Shown here: in pieces, positions 22,192 through 35,486 of the stretch
Position numbering within the stretch: the stretch's first letter is position 1
How the letters are laid out: every line of letters begins with the position of its first letter
NCBI GenBank assembly: GCA_022036555.1
Contig: CM039122.1
Coordinates: forward strand, 46,055,600-46,119,599
Reading direction: 5' to 3'
Source of the DNA: Microstegium vimineum
Lineage: Eukaryota; Streptophyta; Magnoliopsida; Poales; Poaceae
DNA length: 64,000 nt
The notes under the pieces: generated by a model
Seen by the model: the letters and a program-made list of their open reading frames with translations, nothing else
What the model was told of the DNA's origin: nothing
The model's database searches: none
Translations under genes and position numbers: made by a program

Positions 22192-23353
22192 CTACGCCGA
22201 CTGCTCGGGTGCTTCCGGCTCAGCCGCGCCTGCATCCGCCGATGACTCCGCCGCGGCCTCGTTCTTCTTGGTCTGCGCCGTCTGGATGAGGTGGTTGTAG
22301 CTGCCCTTCTCCTTGAACAGCTGCGAGAAATGGATCTTGCAGTAGAGGATCCCGTTGAGCGCGGCGTAGGAGGAGGTGGTCAGGATGCAGCCTCCGTGCG
22401 AGCACTTGAAGCAGCTCTTGTGGTACGACTCGCCTTCCAACGTCATCTTGAACCAGAAGATCACGCGTGCCAACATTAGCATTAGTCGTGGCGATTGGTA
22501 TTGGTTTGGTCAGATAATTGTGTGCTACTGTTTGCCACCCAGAGTTACAGAAGTAAACAGTATTTCTGTACCTTCTCCAATGGATACACGGTTTTCTGGC
22601 AGGCTGCGCATTTATCTTGAGTTCCAGAGAACGCAGATGATAGCTTGCTAGGAGCCTTTGCCTGCAGAGATTTTCGAATTGGCATCGTGCATAGGCAGTC
22701 AACTATTACTGATGATGACAGTACCAATGAAGTTTTAGAAGGTCAGATTGAACCATCTGTTTAGAAGATTTGAGGAAGCGTACCTGGTCGTTCTTGGTTG
22801 AAGATGCTCCACCTGAGCAACACAACGAAAGAGTCAGAATTGCATTGCATCAGAAATTCAGAACCAGAGTTCAGGTTTACAGCATAGACAAATTGATGCG
22901 CTCTGGACGGGTTCAGACGTAGATTACCTTGAAATTTCTTGGAGAAGGTCCCTGTCTCCTTGAAGAGCTGTTCAAAGTGCGTCTTGCAGTACAGGACACC
23001 GTCCATGGAAGAGTAGCTGCTAATCTAGAGGAGACGTACGCATGAAGAAATGAAAAAATGAGCCCCACATTTCTACATTTTCGTTTGTCGAGATCAATCA
23101 ATCAAGTATTCATTTATTTCGATGCAAATGAACCGCGCATTGCATTGCCGCACATCACAAGAAGGTGATCGAATAATGCGCATGAGTGAGTCGATCAGGC
23201 CATGCAAGCATGCGTACCGAGAGGGTTGCCCTTGCAGTGGCTGCATTTGAAGCATGTCTTGTGGTACGAGACGCCGTCGGCGGTGAGGAGGTCGATGAAG
23301 TGGACCGTCTTGTCGCAGGTTTTGCACTTGTCCTGCGTGCCGGTGAAAGACAT
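22192..23353 (-). CDS. Two-LIM-domain actin-binding protein, PLIM2/WLIM-type (one-base insertion in exon 1)
   Basis: Five minus-strand exons: 23353-23218, 23024-22928, 22812-22784, 22661-22572 and 22446-22192 (stop TAG), all GT-AG. LIM1 begins CKTCDKTVHF and continues YHKTCFKCSHC and YCKTHFEQLF. LIM2 begins CAACQKTVYP and continues YHKSCFKCSHGGC and YCKIHFSQLF. A variable acidic Ala/Glu tail follows, giving about 201 aa, usual for plant LIM proteins that bundle actin filaments (PLIM2 members mainly in pollen, by literature). Oddity: exon 1 is 136 nt where exon 2 needs a phase-0 junction. The last bases (GGCAACCCTCTCG) have one base too many against the family pattern Gly-Asn/Thr-Leu-Ser, so as given the frame breaks at the first junction. 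It is either a real null allele or an indel error in a CCC run. Confidence 0.87.
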
Positions 23354-24110
23354 GGCGATCGAGCTTGCACCTGCACCTGCACCTGCCAAGCCTCCGGGCC
23401 TTAACCGACGACGTCCGTCTGGCTAGCCGCTGCTCGTGCGGGCGGTCCCCGGTCGGCAGGCAACAACCCGCGATGAGCAAACGGGCGGGGACGGATGGGA
23501 GGAACGCTCGCGATTCGGGGAAGGAAGAAGCAGAGGTTGACGTCTTGGGAGCGAGACGGATGCGCTTTAAAGGACAGGGCGCGTGAGCTCGGGAGCAAAG
23601 ATAGGAGGCGCGAGGGCTCCAAACCGCACACACAAATTCATGCGAAGATAGATTGTTTTTTTAGCTTCGATTCGATCGGGGAGCGGTGGTGGCGACGCCC
23701 TCCCGTGTCTGGCCTCGGCGTCTCCGCGGTCTGTCTGTCCTGTTCGGCTATTCTCCGATTCCCATAAAAGGTTGTGCGAGCCACGAAGAAGAGGACGTGG
23801 CGAGAATGATGTTGGCTGCCACCGCCCACCGTCGTGTTAGGCAGTTCTTCCCGCTGTTATTTTGTTTTTGTTTTTGTTTTTGCTTCAGAAAAAAGGGAGA
23901 ACGCTGCAGCGAGCAAAGGGGCCTTACAGCCAGTACCTTTTATGGGCCATTAAACGAACTCTCACGGGCTGCTTAAAGTGCATGGAGGTTTCTCACGGGC
24001 GGAAAATCTGACCGGGCTGTAAACCATCTTTTGGTGATTGCACGGTTTAGTGTGATTGAAGAGTTAGATGACGTGGGAGATTGTTAGATTTAGATTCACA
24101 TCGATAATTA
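23354..24110. other. Upstream region of the LIM gene
   Basis: GC-rich 5' flank, then ordinary intergenic sequence with a (TTTTG)n-like stretch near 23859-23882. Overlapping open frames on both strands at 23365-23829 look like GC-rich by-products. No TATA box stands out; a weak TTTAAA (about 23566 on the minus strand) is the best candidate. Confidence 0.4.
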
Positions 24111-24113
24111 ATG

Positions 24114-24203
24114 ATGGAGGAGCACAACATTAAGGCGGGGCATGCCTCATTTATGATAATGGAGGAGCACGACATTAAGGCGGGGGCAGGCCTCGTCTAT
24201 CAG
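24114..24203. repeat. 45-bp imperfect tandem duplication
   Basis: Copies begin ATGGAGGAGCAC at 24114 and 24159. The period is a multiple of three, so a small open frame (24111-24302) stays open through both copies, but the frame matches no family I know. Confidence 0.75.
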
Positions 24204-24303
24204 ACTAGTATTTTGGTTGAGTTAGACCCAAGGCTCGGGTATGTTGTGGACTCTGGTGAACCTGAGCCTGAGGAGCGTCAGCTCGTAGGCATAGTGAGCT
24301 AAG

Positions 24304-25715
24304 CCAGATTCTGCTACACACACTGATAATCTACCTCAAGGATATCTTAAATTCATAGAGTAGAAGATGAAAATTGATTTTGTAGACCACTATTCATCTT
24401 TTTATTTTACAACTTACAACACATTCGTTAAAGTCGTCCTCCTACGATATAAATGCAACAAATAAGTATGTTTCTCATACAGTAAACAATAATATACAAA
24501 TATAATTTATATACTTTTTTTCACGAACAAAATATAATTCATATACAACCATGCATAATAACTTAATTAATTTTTAAAATAAATTTAATTCAAGGATCAA
24601 AATAGGCTCTAAAAGTATCTCAAACGAAGACTACGACGCCGACAACAATCAGAGCACAAGACACAGCCTGACGACGGGGCAAAGAGAATTTTTGCGGTCG
24701 TCGTTCTTTAATCCAAGTACAAGTCCTTTCCATGATAAATACGCCTTACCACTCTGTACATGAAACTGTTATTAGTGCTTTAAATTTAAATTATTATTAT
24801 AATAATTTATTACCAAGGTACGTTTGCCTTGAATAGCAGACAGCCTGTAGCCTTTGGTCCAACGTAAGTCACGTAACCGTAAGTAACAGTTGTGTTACTT
24901 TCTGGGAACCTTTTGGGTCGTGTCCTCGTCCAAATACAGGCAAAAGTCTTTCAAATTCTTTTGCGGACGGGTAAAACTGAACTGTCTGTCTCGTACCTGG
25001 TCACTGTTCTCTGTCACTCGGTGAGAGGTACATACCACCCGGTACTTTTGTAAGTACGCCAAGGTAGTAGTTATATTTTTCTTTTGCGATTAAGGTAGTA
25101 GTTATATTGACGAAGGTGGAAATAGTTTTATTTGACATGGACAAAGCAAAGACTGCAAGAGTAGTATATATATATTGGAACTGGTAGAATGTATCACTGG
25201 CCATGACTGGAAGCAGCAGGCACTCATTCCATCTATTTTTTTTTTTAGATAAGACTCATTCCATTTATATACTGTGTGCTCAACAACAACTTGATGTAGA
25301 ACCTCTGTCTGTTTCAAAGATTACTACTAGTATAATGATGAGTTTTGTTCACCGTAAACGTTCTGCGCATGATCACTAAGAGATACGTACGGAATACTAC
25401 TCTAGGTGGTCTATATAGAGTAAAATATAGTTCAGGGCAGATTTCTTAATGAAGAATCCAAAACAATCCCAGAATTGTCGTGGTTTATTTGGTAATGACG
25501 GCTCTTACGTAGTTTATTTGGTAATGATTCCTAGTAGCTAGTCACGTCAGCCGCCGCTCTTCCAGATCGCAGTATCAGTATGGTCCATTCAGTTTCCAGT
25601 ACGAAAAAAACAAAACCAAACAACTTGGCTGACTTGAGATGCTCCGTTCCGTCCTCGGTTCAGTCAGGTCCTGCCTTAACGTAGCAAACAACTTAGATCA
25701 CTCATAAAATGGAAC
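24304..25715. other. Intergenic AT-rich sequence
   Basis: No gene or delimited element was recognised. Confidence 0.45.
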
Positions 25716-25879
25716 TACTAAATCCGTTCTAAATTATAAAATGTTTTAAATTTTTAGATACATTAAATTTATTTTAAATATTGTTTTTACTATATATATA
25801 AAAATATAGTGGACATGTATAAGTAGTGCAACGTATCTAGAAAAATCAGAATGTTTTATAATTTAAAATGGATCGAGTA
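25716..25879. mobile_element. Stowaway-like MITE with TA target duplication
   Basis: 160 bp (25718-25877) between TA dinucleotides. The left end CTAAATCCGTTCTAAATTAT and the reverse complement of the right end CTCGATCCATTTTAAATTAT form imperfect terminal inverted repeats of more than 25 bp. The AT-rich interior has no coding capacity, as expected for Tc1/mariner-derived MITEs. Confidence 0.75.
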
Positions 25880-26192
25880 TAAAAAAGGCCAATATATTAG
25901 AAGAGAGATACAAATGAATAAGCGCTCGATCGTACGTTCTCCTACCATTAGAAGAGAGATCCACCATGCATGACTGCAATTCTAAAGTCCGAAAGTCCGA
26001 GTGGTACTGCAGGCGGTCAGCGTCACATGCAGTTGTTACTAACCTACCCATCCGTCCTGTTCCGGTGCTAATTAAGTTATAGACAAACTGCCTAGGGGAA
26101 AGCGAGATGTGGAGGACTCGTCTGAATCCTGACATCGAACAAGTTCATTTTCTCTAGCTGATGTAGATTTTTACACTTAATAACATTTTCAT

Positions 26193-26293
26193 GTAGCTAG
26201 TATCCTTGGTCCCTTGTTTTATTATCAGTAAATCTTGTTATTATGTACGTAGCTAGTATCATTGATCCCTTGTTTGATTATCAGTAAATCTTG
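26193..26293. repeat. 56-bp near-tandem duplication
   Basis: The phrase gtagctagtatc-ttg-tccc, followed by attatcagtaaatcttgt, occurs at 26193 and again at 26249 with a few substitutions. Confidence 0.75.
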
Positions 26294-27394
26294 TGGGCGC
26301 AGCTAGAATGCGATCGTTTGATGCACTGCCATTTTCATGAAGTTGTGCAGTAACTTCAGAAACTTGGATGCCTCAGGATCTGCAACACAACGACCACAAG
26401 GAGGGAACAGGAACGCAATGCGCGCGCAACAAGTCAGATGGAAGAAGCAAAGAGCCACCCGATATGCTCAATGAGAGCTTCAAGGCGCGATCGTACTGAT
26501 CCCGGCCTCGTCCATTCAGACGCAGGGAGTTGCTGAGTTTGGAGGCAATGCTGCTCCTGCTGCCTGCTCCAGCAGAGTCCCGCCCGTCGATGAATGCAGT
26601 CAGTGTGGTGCAGACGTCCAGTGCGGGGTCACACATCACAGGCTGGGCCGGAGATCGTCGCCCGCCAATAATTGATGGTTTGAGCACGGAGCAGGGCTAA
26701 AAAAAATCGGTGGGAATGGAACGAAGCTAATTGCAACGAACCGAGGTTCTTTTTTCGTTTCAATGAGTGTGGTTCGACCGTACGTGCTAGTACCTCGGCG
26801 AGACAGCACGCAACTACTACTGCCTCTAGAGTTTGTCTGTAGTTTTACTTGTGCTTCCGACTGCTTGCGACGCCGCCACCAATCATCGGCTACAGTCGTC
26901 AAGAACCGGCTAAGTACGTACTACGGACTGAGGTTTGCCTGTTGCTGCATCTTCAGGCGAGGCCAGCTGCGTCGCAATTATCTGCAGTTCTCTGTGTCAG
27001 TTTGGCGCTATGGTCAAAGCGGTAGGATACAGGACCAGATGATGAGCCCGCAGCTTTCTTTCCTCCTGTCGAAGAAACCATGATTCCATCTACAGCTGCT
27101 TCCTTCTGCTTTACAAACACGGCACTGCTAAATCTGTCTTTCTCTAGAGTTTAGATTTCTAGAAAAATGCCCGAGAATCCTAGGGAAACCATTTCCTTGC
27201 CATTGTTAGTAGAAAATGTTTTTTAGAAAAAAACTGTGACCAATCTTCGCCTAGGATTTGCGAGTCCCCAGTAAAACATGCTGGCATGATGGTGACGTGA
27301 AGTAGCCTAGCCTACATGGAAAGGTATTGGCTTATTGCCCATAGAAATTTGAATTCTAGGGAAATAATTTGACTTGGCAAATTTAATCATTCTT
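26294..27394. other. Intergenic sequence, no recognised gene
   Basis: Open frames on the minus strand at 26373-26902 and on the plus strand at 26763-27083 overlap each other and show no domain motif. I treat them as chance frames. Confidence 0.4.
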
Positions 27395-27747
27395 TCCAAA
27401 GCCAATTCTTCATGACTGCAATTATTCTAATGACATGGATTTTATGGAAGGCCCGAAATGAAATCATTTTCAACAACAACCAATGGCACATAGATCAGTG
27501 GAGGGATTTCTTCTTCGGTGAGCTCCGACTGGTCTCCTTGAGGGTGAAGCCTGCTCTTTCTCAAAACTATGATCAATGGATCTTAAACCTGTAATAGATT
27601 CTTGTAACAGTCTTTTTTTTATTTCTTTCTTTGTTTCTTAATTCTGTTTCCCTGTAATCTGCACTCTGTACGCCGTCCCTGAACTTTGTCGTTTCTTCTA
27701 AATATATTCCTGCAGGGGCTGCGGCCCCTCCAGTTCTTTAAAAAAAA
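27395..27747 (+). mobile_element. 5'-truncated LINE (L1 type), ORF2 C-terminal end plus 3' tail
   Basis: The reading near 27412-27594 (WILWKARNEIIFNN, then WRDFFF-EL) is the conserved C-terminal end of plant LINE ORF2. The 3' UTR contains 'gcaggggctgcggcccctcc', a common end motif of grass LINEs, followed by an A run at 27740-27747. The 5' border is approximate and no clear TSD was found. Confidence 0.7.
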
Positions 27748-30044
27748 GGCTTTGAGCCCCTATGGGACATTTGGAAATACTCCTTTATATGCTTGCCAAT
27801 GGATATGCACAACTGAGTTCTGTAATGCAAAATGAAGATGAAATGCAAGAGGGTTTTTTACATTTAAAGCCATGCAGTTTATTCCAAATCTTGCACTAGA
27901 TTAGTGCATCGGCTTTTAGAAGTTTTAAGGCATGTTTGTTTCAGATTTCAACTATGGGTTAGGGCTTTTACAATCCAAAACTGGAACTAACGCTAAAACG
28001 CAAAACTTGACCCCATATACCACAATGCAACAAAGGAATGCTTCATCAATTAAACAGAATCTCAACATACAACACATTAGTCTACCTAACATTGTCACTC
28101 AATTACCAAAACCAAACTAGAAATTTTGGAAGTCACCCTTCCTCCCAACCCACCCCCTCTACTTGGAGTGCTCCCCCCGCGCTCTGGTCTCCTTTGCACC
28201 GCCCATACCTCAATTAGTTAGAGCCGTAGTAGAACACAAGTGGACCATCCATATGTCAATGTCTATTGGAATGGATTTGGGTGCTCTTATTGGAGTAGAT
28301 ATAAAAATATTAGGCCCCAAAATAAGAGAGACCTCAAATCGAAAAGTAGAACTCTAATTTTTGGGCTCCTCTCTTCCTTCAAGTACGCTTTCATTACCAT
28401 CTGACTACATGCATTGTTAATTGTTCATAATAATATGAGAACCTTCTTGCTTTCAGCCTTAGGTGGAAACAAAACAAATGTTGATAATGTTCTAAAGATC
28501 ATCTTTTAAAATAGATCTGAGAGCTTCTAATGAATATTTGGACACCCCCTCCTAAATGATCCCAAAAAATGTTGTCAACAAAAAATCTTAGAGATCTCAT
28601 CGAGCTATATAATTTTGATATAAAGTTTATCTTCATCAACTTCATATGAAAAGTATCAATTTATGTACAAGGTCTCTAGAAATAGTTTTTAGTGGTTGTC
28701 ACTTTAGACAACCACCATTAGAAATATATTTTTAGCGGAAGACATTTAAGACAACTACTATTTTATAGTGGCATCTTTCTTGAGCAACCGCCTATAGAGA
28801 TGTACATTTCTAGTGGTGGGTACTTAAGAATATCGCAACTAGAAATGCCCCTACTTTTGGAGGCAATCTTTGGTCGTGGGGCTTGCCTAGCATATAACAT
28901 AGGTAACAATTGTTGGCCACCATTGGAGAAAATGCGGGCACTAGTAAAAATGAGTTTGTAGTACTGTTATCTATTGATGAATTCTTTCTTAGAGTAAACT
29001 TAGGTCAAATTGTGTACTTGCTTCTTTGACAACTTCCATTAACTTTGGCGGGTTAGGATTTGGCGTTGGGAAAATGGAATATGCATGGAGATTTTGGAAC
29101 TATTACATAAATACTTTTCGACATTGGTCTCAAATTTTAAAAGTGGTGATGCACCTAGAAAAATGTCCCTAACTAGGACGACGAGCAATGTAGCTAACGA
29201 AACACCCCTAGAAATCCATAATCCCTAATGAAAACTGACCCTAGATATGCCGACATTTTTAGGGGTGTCTATATTAAGAAACTACCCTCGAGTTTCAAGA
29301 ATAATTCTCTTAAGGTATTGGTGTAGTAGTATCTCATTTCTACAATTGTTGTAGTAATGATTTAAAAAATAACCCTAAACCTTGATTTTGGCCATCTCTT
29401 AAAACTTTTTATGTGATAATGTGGTGGAAGATGGTTAGTTTGTTTTGCAATAGGAACATTGTGGTCAAAGTGATTAGGGTAGCCATGGTAAAGGGTTGAC
29501 ACTTCAACCTTGGTGGCAACAGGAGCCAAGTGGCAGCGGTGGATTTTTCTATTATTAGATGAAGTAACAACAGTACAAATTTATCAAAATTTCTATTTTT
29601 AATGATGAAAATCGCATTAGCTCAGAGGGGGGGGGGGGGGGGCTTTTGGCTCACTTCCACATCCTTCCCTCCGCCACTGTAGTGGAAGAGGGAGGGAGCA
29701 TGCATGGAAGTGCAGATCAAATTGATGGTTGTGCCATTTCAGCCTAGAATGATCGTTGCTTCCTCGTCTAACAGTCACGAATTCGATATATGAAGGGCAT
29801 TTAGGATTGCGAGTTTTTTTTTCCATTTCCTGAGTTTTTTTTCTTAAAAACGAACTGGATCCCATAAAATCTCTACATAATTTCTAAGAAATTCCTACGT
29901 TCCAGATAACTAGCATGGCAGTATATATAATAATATTCTGTCATGTTTCTATATAGGTAACTACAGTGATCTGTATAGGAAAAAAAAGAAGGTCAAACTT
30001 TTGTAGGACAGACAATATTGGACTACTCCCTTAGTACAAAAAAG
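27748..30044. other. Intergenic sequence with possible CACTA debris and a G homopolymer
   Basis: Around 28690-28880 and 29150-29325 short motifs such as 'agtggttg', 'acaaccacc' and 'tagtggtg' recur in both orientations, as in degenerate CACTA subterminal regions, but no ends could be set. A run of 16 G lies at 29627-29642. No gene is supported. Confidence 0.35.
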
Positions 30045-30211
30045 CAGTGGCGGAGCTAGAGAAAATTCGAGGGGGTGCACTTGCCTTATGGGTGCGTACA
30101 ATTTTATCGTGAGGGTGCGAATATGGTAAAAATTTAGCTATAATTACCGTTTTTCAAATTTTACGTGTGTGCGGTTGCACCTACTAATCTCTATATAGTT
30201 CCGCCCATGCA
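30045..30211. mobile_element. Short MITE-like element (GCAGTGGCGGAGC family)
   Basis: It begins GCAGTGGCGGAGCTAG; its right end, reverse complemented, reads CTGCATGGGCGGAACTAT, an imperfect inverted match. This start is common in grass genomes. There is no ORF and the superfamily is not certain. Confidence 0.5.
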
Positions 30212-30229
30212 GAAAAGAATGCAATTATG

Positions 30230-30460
30230 AGATCCGTTCCAGTCAAACAAACTCACGTTTGACCAAGTTTATAGTAAATAGTATTAGAATTTATGTCTCT
30301 AAATAGATTTATTATTAAAATATATTCTATAATTAATCTAATCTTACTTATTTTGTATCATAAATGTTAGTGATTTTTATGTAAATTTATAGTCAAAGTT
30401 TAAATAGTTTGACCTCTTGAAAAACGATAATTTCATAAAAAAAATTGATGGAGGGAGTAT
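30230..30460. mobile_element. Stowaway-like MITE
   Basis: The right end, reverse complemented, starts TACTCCCTCCATC, the typical Stowaway end. The left end (about gatccgttccagtcaaac) is more decayed. 'GTTTGACCAAG' and 'CAAAGTTTAAATAGTTTGACC' form internal inverted matches. No coding capacity. Confidence 0.6.
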
Positions 30461-33278
30461 TTGGTAATAATAAGTGCACAACCAACCTGGATTTAAGTAC
30501 GAGAAGTGGCAGTTCAGAAATTATGATAAGGAAGCTTCTTGTACCATTGGCTGCAAGTGCCGTCCTCCGTGGCTCCCTAGCTAGCTGCCTGTAGCAGCAT
30601 CTGTCAAACAGTGTAACGATCGAGCTCTTTGTGCAGTTGTTTTTGAGCCCCAGTATCTCACTACCTGAATCCTGAGAGGCCACTTTGCATATGCCATCGT
30701 AAACTAGCAATCATGGGTACAGGGGATGGCCTTTTGTTTCCAGTAGCAATCATGCATATTAGTTGCGGCGGCTACTGTATCTGTATATGTTGTTAGCAGT
30801 CGATAGTGGAAGGTAGTGGTCATATATAAACTAAAGTATCTAGAATTATAATAGATATACAGCTTGATTTTACTCTGCATGTGGAGGAACTAATAGTATA
30901 GCTGTTGTGTGCTGCCTCCATTTCTATTTTACCCGGCTATGCTGCCGGTGATAATTTGGAACATTTTTTAGCGTGGTTGACATATGTCATTGGTAATGGT
31001 AAGAGTGTAAGACAAAGCAATGGCCTACTCTGAATTTTTGTGTCCCCTTTGGTTTGCGCAGATAAGATACAGTTGGACAACTGCTGTCAGACTGACACTA
31101 GTGAACATACTCCAGCACATTGCAGTACACTTTCAACCATGTTATCAGCTTTCATATATGTCCGCGTGGTGGTGGCGACACGACGTGCTACGTAGTAGTA
31201 CTGCTACTATAGTAAACATTGGATGGAGCACGGGAATCTTCCTTGGAAAGCGTTACGCACTAGAAAACGAGGCAGGGCGTTGTTGCGCGTTCCATCAAGT
31301 AGAAAAATCCAATGCATGGGCGGGGCCACGCTGCCTGCTGCGTGCTGACAGTGCAGCCTACTACTATACATCATCACCATGTCACGACCTCTCCATTTTT
31401 TCCCCATGCAGGATGTCGCCGAGCACGATGGACGTGTCTACACCCTAATAATCTATAACTAATATTATACTCTACTTGATCCGTAGAGTTATTACGATCT
31501 CATGGTCACGGTCACAGCATATATGCATGGCCGTGTGCAGTGCAGGTCAGTCATCTCAAACTTTCATGGCCACGACCATGCATGCATGCATAATATTGTT
31601 ACGTCACGGCGCGGATGCGCCATGACCATGGCCGGATGCACCGCGCACGTCTTTACAACTACTACCCCTTTAGGCCGACAGGGAAATTTGTATAGCATAA
31701 ACAAACAGATATCCACCTATCTTCTTACCACTTGGATGGCATGGCGATTGGAACTCTTGCAAGAGACCAGGGCTTAGTTTGTCACGTGTAACCCGGCTGC
31801 GCGCCTAGAGTTGAATCTCATCATCAGTTGCATGATGAGCTAGCCCTACAGATTCATCACCAGAAGAAATAATCAACTTGTTGACCTTCGATCGATTGCA
31901 ATCCACGGCCGTCGTCGATCAATGTATACAGTACACAAGCAGCATCGCATGATTGCCGCACGCACTTTTTCTATTTGACCAGCTGGGCAGCAGATGAGCC
32001 CCATGCCATGCGGCCGCGCGGATGGGCGACGGACACGTACACCGCATCCCCATTTTGTTTGGACCCCAGCAGACGGCCAGAGACCTGCCGGCCGGACAGC
32101 GCGAGCAGATATATAAACCCTTTTCCTAACTCGATCCTGACAGCCAGCCGCCCGAGCCCAGACAAATCGAAGCATCACACACGCATGCGGGCCGCGACAC
32201 GGACACGGACCGCCAGCGAGTTTAGTGACGACGGGAACGGACGCTGCCTCGCCGAGTTGGTACGTGTGCGATCCCCGTGGCCGGCCGTCTCGTCAGGGCT
32301 AGCTAGCTAGCTAGCTGGAGTCCGGCCCATCGATGGGTCTCCCCCACCACTACGTTCCCATGCATGCGTGCATTGACCAGCCGCCCGCCCGCGCGGCACA
32401 CGGGCAGGAGAAAGATCGAGGAGATATCCGGCGCGGCGTCCGATCCGCTTGCGCGCGGACGGAGGAAAACGCTGGAAAACCCCGTGATCTCGTGGACGTA
32501 CGCTTTGGCTTTCCGGGGGTCTGTGGTGCGCGCGGCAGGTGCGTGCGAACACGTACCGGTCGTCGGCACGGCGTACCATACGGCTCCGCTCGCCCGCCCG
32601 CCCGTGCGCGCGTCGGCGGTTCCGCTTGCCCCTCCACCTAAACACGGACCGGCCGGGCGCCGAGGACTTGGCGCCGCCCTACGGGCACCGCCGCTTAATG
32701 GAGGGTGGAGCGCACCAGCGTGGTACACGCCGGCAGGAGGAGTTGGCGGCCAGCGAAAGGAGAGGGGATCGGAGGGCGCGCGACGTCCTCGAGCCCAACG
32801 GTCCAATTTGATTATTTAAAGCCGAGTTTAATTTCAGCCACCACACGGGCGAGCTTACCTGTCAAGCAACTGCAAAAAAAAGCGTTGAAAATTTGGAGGG
32901 CGTAACCCCACCCAGGCGGGGCTGGAATTATGCAGGGCAAAGGACCGACTCCCGTGTACGTACGTGCTGTGTGACAGTGTGTGCGAGTGAGTCCTGGCTT
33001 CCTGGCTAATATAGCTGTGTTCCAGCTCCTGCTACTACTACTACACATTCTTGGCTTCTATTTGAAGCAAGTCCCTTTCTGCCGTAAAGAAAAGGGACGG
33101 GCAAAGGCAGATAAACAATTCTTCTTTTTTTACATAGACCACCACCGCTGCACACTTTGGGAGCAATTGCGGGGCGAAATGCAAAAAGGCGTCAAGAACA
33201 ATCTAGGGTTCGAGAGCTGCCTGAAGCTACAGCAGCCTTACAAGTGTCTGTCTGACTGATTATCTGCGGTGGAGGCTG
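30461..33278. other. Intergenic sequence with a GC-rich island at about 31980-32820
   Basis: The island (about 31980-32820) is rich in CpG, SmaI/NotI-like words and open frames on both strands, but none contains a recognisable domain and they overlap antisense, so I do not call a gene. It may be an unmethylated CpG-rich island or a first exon or promoter of an unrecognised transcript. The open frame at 31020-31448 (+) has no motif. Confidence 0.4.
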
Positions 33279-33460
<182 letters not shown>

Positions 33461-34021
33461 GAGTAGTAGGTGCCAGTAATGCAGATAGTGACCCACGTAG
33501 TATGGATCGTTGAAAAAAAATTGCCCACGAAAGTGACAGCCTCTACCTCTAGGCGGGTCGTCGTCGTCATCGTCACGGCCTCTCTGAGCTCTCTCTTCCC
33601 CAGCCGGTATTGTTGAGTGTAGTAGCAGCAGTGGTTTCTTGTTCTGCACTTCAGGCAAAGGCCATCAGGGTCTCACAGCTTTGCCTGGGTTAAAATCGCC
33701 GGTCACTTGAGCAGTTCACCCTGCTCTGCTCTGGTCGCCTCGATCGCGTGCCACTCACCGCCAGCGCCGTGACTAATTCCAAGCCCTTGCATCGCACGCT
33801 CAATCAAGGGTGAAGTCTGGCTGTGGATACTGAGCCCCAGGTGCAGAAATTCAGAGCGCTAATTAAGTCATTATAAATGTCTTAAGAAATTCTCGATGTT
33901 TTTTTCCATAATGCAACGAATAAGTAAGTAGCGCGAGGAAAATCTTGCTGTGATGACAGCGCCTTTTTGTTTTATTTCTCAGCCAGAGATCGAGAGCACG
34001 GGATGGGAGGCACCGTTTGCC

Positions 34022-34028
34022 TATAAAA
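34022..34028 (+). promoter_or_regulatory. TATA box of the MYB gene
   Basis: TATAAAA in the context gcctataaaaagtcc, 190 bp before the start codon, implies a 5' UTR of about 150-160 nt. Confidence 0.7.
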
Positions 34029-34211
34029 AGTCCTACCAACTGCGCGTCCTGTTGAGAGACCCCAGAGCGCTCCATTCTAAAGGCGTGTAGCCGACGCCCC
34101 CTCTTCCTGTAGCTGATCTCCCTCCGGCGCCTCTCTGCTCACCCGCTGGCCGCTGCCTCCCTCCCTCTGCTGTGCTCGGCGAGCTCGCGGCGGCGGCGGC
34201 ATTCTCCGGCA

Positions 34212-35416
34212 ATGGGGTGCAAGGCGTGCGACAAGCCCAAGCCCAGCTACCGCAAGGGCCTGTGGTCGCCGGAGGAGGACCAGAAGCTCCGCGACTACAT
34301 CCTCCTCCATGGCCACGGCTGCTGGAGCGCGCTCCCCGCCAAAGCCGGTAAGACCAACGACTCGCCGCCGCGTGCGTCTGCATTCCTGTCGATTGTGGGA
34401 GGAGCGGAATTGAGGTGGTTCCGGTGCATTGCGTCCGGAATTCAGAACCGGAGCAGAGCAGTGCCAATTGCCTTTTTTTTTTTGAACGCAAAGTGTCAAT
34501 TGCCTATTGCTGAGGCCTGACGGAGGGGTGTTTGCCTGAAGGAATTCCTCTCTTAAAATGATCGTTGTTAAGGAGTGCTCCTGCTGTTTTTTTTAATTAA
34601 TAATAGGGTCTCTAATTGAATTCATCTGGCTGGCTCACTCTCGTCTCGCGTCCTGACTGGCCATTTCTTTTTCTGAAAATGAAAAAGAAAGCTCTGCTCT
34701 GCCTTTACGTTTCGTCGCGTGCAATAGTAGTTTTTTTTTTCCATCTGATCATCATAAACTGAAACAAATGTGCATGCATTGGTCTGAAATTCGGGAATTC
34801 TGTGGCGTCGGCAGGTCTGCACCGTAACGGCAAGAGCTGCAGGCTGCGGTGGATCAACTACCTCCGGCCGGGCCTGAAGCACGGCATGTTCTCCCCGGAG
34901 GAGGAGGAGACGGTGATGAGCCTCCACGCCACGCTCGGCAACAAGTAAGCACGCCATCCATCCCCGCGCACGGCGCACTGCTGCTTGACACCGTCGGTCT
35001 AGTCGTTCCCACGCAAATGATTGAGACGACACACAGTTGTCCACGTTGCCCTGCCTGCCTGCCCGCCCTCTCGCTTTTGCATTTGCTGCCATACATAATT
35101 TTCTGTTTCTCCACACTGCTGCTGCTACTACTCTCTACTGCCGCAGGCAGGGCCGAGCTGGCGGCCGCTTCTGGAACACGCAGAAACGATCGGGGAAAAA
35201 ACGCGCGGGGTACGAAAGGGAAACCGGTGACGATGGCCGCCGAGACCTTTTCCGTAGTGGAGTCGATGCTGACGTGCACGCTCCACGACGCTGCGCATTC
35301 GAATTTCGGAGGAGTTTTTTTTTCCTCCTCTCACTCCTCCCCCGCTCCGAGAGTGCACGTTGCGATGATTAGAACCGTTTTTTCTTTTCTTTGGCGCGAT
35401 ATATTTGTTTATTACT

Positions 35417-35486
<70 letters not shown>

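Noticed and set aside
31020..31448. 142-codon plus-strand frame
   Set aside because: No recognisable domain, no promoter or splice context; likely chance.
32303..32819. Several overlapping 100-167 codon frames on both strands
   Set aside because: GC-rich composition opens all frames; no motif, no splice structure, mutually antisense.
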